A stretch of 64,000 nt of DNA from Micromonospora polyrhachis (GTDB lineage Bacteria; Actinomycetota; Actinomycetes; Mycobacteriales; Micromonosporaceae): NCBI RefSeq assembly GCF_014203835.1, contig NZ_JACHJW010000001.1:5344501-5408500 (forward strand). Direction: 5' to 3'. The translations under genes were made by a program, and so were the position numbers. Positions 62,662 through 64,000 of this stretch are shown here, one piece after another. Each line of letters starts with the position of its first letter. Position 1 is the stretch's first letter. The notes under the pieces were generated by a model. That model was not told the origin of the DNA, did not search any database, and saw only the letters and a program-made list of their open reading frames with translations.

Positions 62662-62865
62662 TCTGAGCATCGCCACCTGGCGCAAGAGCACCCGCAGCGG
62701 CAACGAGGGCGCGTGCGTCGAGGTGGCAGACAACCTGCCCGGCACTATCGCGGTCCGGGACAGCAAGGACCCGCACGTCCGGCCCTGACCTTCCGCCCCC
62801 ATGCGTGGATGGCCTTTACCACTGCTCTACGTGACGACCAGATCGACCAATTGGCCCTGAGTTAA
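62654..62865 (+). pseudogene. DUF397 gene with a one-base deletion
   Basis: ATG at 62654 opens MADLSIATWRKSTRSGNEGA, then CVEVADNLPGTIAVRDSKDP, and stops early at 62788 (44 residues). After HV in the DSKDPH stretch the usual DUF397 ending, PALTFRPHAWMAFTTALRDD then QIDQLALS and TAA (62863-62865), is present in another frame. Restoring one G (CACGTCC to CACGGTCC near 62776) gives the family sequence DSKDPHGPALTF. The gene follows a Scr1 remnant. Small DUF397 proteins are linked to Scr1 regulators, possibly as toxin-antitoxin-like partners. Confidence 0.8.
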
Positions 62866-62904
62866 ACCCGCGCAGACGACCAACGCGTCGCCTCTCCATG
62901 AGGC

Positions 62905-63672
62905 TCAGTCGCTTACCGACGCGCGGAATTCGCACAGGGCGAGGGCTGCGTCATCGAACTGCTTGCCTCGGTGACCCGGCACGGCTGGCTGCTTGGTCAG
63001 CTCGGCGGTCCGTACCGCGTCGAGCACGCCGCGTGGCCCGGCCCTGTCCAGGATCGAGAACACGTCCTGCCAGCTTTGCCCGAACCGTTCGACGAGTCGC
63101 GCGGCACCGTCGGTGAGTACGGCGGCCCGGCGTACGTCGGAAAGTGGGGTGCTGCCGGTCAGCGCGTGTTGGGCTGCGACCGGGTTGGTGGACGCGACCC
63201 AGAAACCACCCGGTGCGTTACGTAGCCGGGCCACCGTGCCGGCGTCGTACGCCGGAAGCCTGGCCGTCCGGTCGTCGGTGACCACCCGATAACCACTGCC
63301 CATGTCGAAGACAATGGACGAGTCACACAGGACGAAGTGGTCGACGGCGTCCGCGTGGACGCGCAGCATGGCCACGGTTGCCGACGGGCTGTCCGGATTG
63401 TCGAGGTCGCAGCTTCCTCCGTGCCGGGTACGCAGCACCGCGATCGCCTCCTCAGCGATTCCGGTCAGCGACTCGTCTCCACGACGAGATAAGAGGTCAG
63501 CGAGGACCATTCCCAGGGTGCGTGCCAGCCACGGCACGTCGTGGACGCAGCCGTTGTCGAGGTAGGGCAGTGGCGTGACGCCGTCGAGTACGACCGCGAA
63601 CCGATCCGACGCGACCACGTAGTCCTGGTTGTCCCGCCCGGGGCACGCCTCGGTGGCGAAGCTGACGTCCAT
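62905..63672 (-). CDS. PP2C-like protein phosphatase domain protein
   Basis: A 255-residue protein with the PPM fold order: DVSFATEACPGRDNQDYVVA (metal-binding Asp region), RFAVVLDGVTPLPYLDNG (Asp-Gly), ATVAMLRVHADAVDHFVLCD, VLTDGAARLVERFG and a final FDDAALALCEF. It resembles the small PP2C-like proteins found near actinobacterial signalling or integrase-type loci, and differs from classical SpoIIE/PrpC types. The canonical Asp residues are mostly present. ATG at 63672 is chosen. The neighbour upstream is cut off by the window edge. Confidence 0.75.
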   Translation of the reverse strand: MDVSFATEACPGRDNQDYVVASDRFAVVLDGVTPLPYLDNGCVHDVPWLARTLGMVLADLLSRRGDESLTGIAEEAIAVLRTRHGGSCDLDNPDSPSATVAMLRVHADAVDHFVLCDSSIVFDMGSGYRVVTDDRTARLPAYDAGTVARLRNAPGGFWVASTNPVAAQHALTGSTPLSDVRRAAVLTDGAARLVERFGQSWQDVFSILDRAGPRGVLDAVRTAELTKQPAVPGHRGKQFDDAALALCEFRASVSD

Positions 63673-63709
63673 CGTCGCCAACCTAACCCCCAGAGCCGTC
63701 GCCGGGATC

Positions 63710-64000
63710 TTAGAGCTGTACGTGCAGTGTCTGCCGGTGGAGGGTGTGTAGCGACCGGATGGCGGACCGGAGTTCCTGGAGCAGTTCGCCCGGGTGTGAC
63801 GGTCCGTTCGGCCAGGCACCGAAGCTGCGGGTGTCGAAGCCGACCGTGTCGATGCCGCAGCGGTGGGGGAGCCCGAGCACCCGGATCGCCTCGGCGTGCT
63901 GGAAGGGCACGTAGAGGTCGGTGGTGGCCAAGAGTACGCGGTCGGTGGGGGCGGGGCGGGTGACGAACCGGGCCCAGCCGGTGAGGGTGTCCGGGGTGTT
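63710..64000 (-). CDS. Unrecognised protein, C-terminal part, cut by the window edge
   Basis: The frame is open from the last base of the window down to TAG at 63712-63710, giving at least 96 residues: NTPDTLTGWARFVTRPAPTD, RVLLATTDLYVPFQHAEAIR, VLGLPHRCGIDTVGFDTRSF, HPGELLQELRSAIRSLHTLH. It looks like a genuine protein end with a Rossmann-like alternation (RVLLATTDLYVPFQ), but I do not recognise the family. It precedes the PP2C-like gene by 38 bases on the same strand and may be in one operon with it. Confidence 0.6.
   Translation of the reverse strand, partial: NTPDTLTGWARFVTRPAPTDRVLLATTDLYVPFQHAEAIRVLGLPHRCGIDTVGFDTRSFGAWPNGPSHPGELLQELRSAIRSLHTLHRQTLHVQL

Noticed and set aside
23603-62865. 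Programmed ribosomal frameshifting as a shared mechanism in both DUF397 genes
   Set aside because: One gene needs a forward shift and the other a backward shift, there is no common slippery sequence, and one copy has no start codon. Independent decay or sequence errors fit better.

Overview
The window is high-GC actinobacterial chromosome with dense gene packing, many GTG/TTG starts and many 4-base ATGA/GTGA overlaps. Several families point to a filamentous actinomycete: the qcrCAB branch with a di-haem cytochrome c, actinobacterial oxidase subunit IV (CtaF), an AdoK-type adenosine kinase, a PimB'-like mannosyltransferase, Scr1/DUF397 pairs, and a giant secreted RHS protein. My inference is a member of the Micromonosporaceae (Micromonospora-like). 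No tRNA, rRNA, CRISPR array or phage was seen.

Layout. 1-8.5 kb: the 3' part of gcvT; a leftward cobalamin cluster (a cobU-cobT fusion, then cobS, then a DUF2314-like gene); an M50 site-2-type membrane protease; a PadR regulator coupled to a signal-peptidase-like protein; an aldo/keto reductase. 8.5-19 kb: a giant proline-rich TPR/WG-repeat protein; a three-gene ABC-2 exporter; an XRE-cupin regulator divergent from azlCD; a DUF3043 protein; murA. 19-26.8 kb: nadA, glycerate kinase, erpA, adoK, a broken DUF397 gene, tusA with a cysteine desulfurase, then ctaC-ctaF. 27-33.2 kb: the respiratory block ctaE-qcrC-qcrA-qcrB (leftward), with a stray methyltransferase beyond it and a divergent CtaG-like assembly factor.

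33-49.7 kb: a TetR/MFS efflux pair sharing three helically phased operators; a receiver-like protein; trpD; a secreted DUF4142 protein; an alpha/beta hydrolase; a stand-alone RAM-domain protein; an 18-bp minisatellite; a sugar nucleotidyltransferase with a NUDIX protein; an Rsh (p)ppGpp enzyme; a DEDDh/GIY-YIG nuclease; a NYN-domain protein; an M48 protease and pimB'.

49.7-64 kb is the accessory part. A secreted DNRLRE/FG-GAP protein is divergent from a 2589-residue secreted RHS polymorphic toxin. The toxin carries an embedded ricin-type lectin, a pretoxin HINT domain and a small C-terminal Fic/Doc-like domain. The toxin stop codon overlaps by one base the start of a small gene that is probably the immunity gene. 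Directly behind it lies a decayed IS5-type element with recognisable terminal inverted repeats. This is followed by a truncated Scr1/DUF5753 regulator remnant and a second frameshifted DUF397 gene, then a PP2C-like phosphatase and a gene cut by the window edge. The toxin-immunity end, the Lys-less signal-peptidase-like protein with its PadR operator, and the two DUF397 genes broken at the same protein position are the points most worth a second look.
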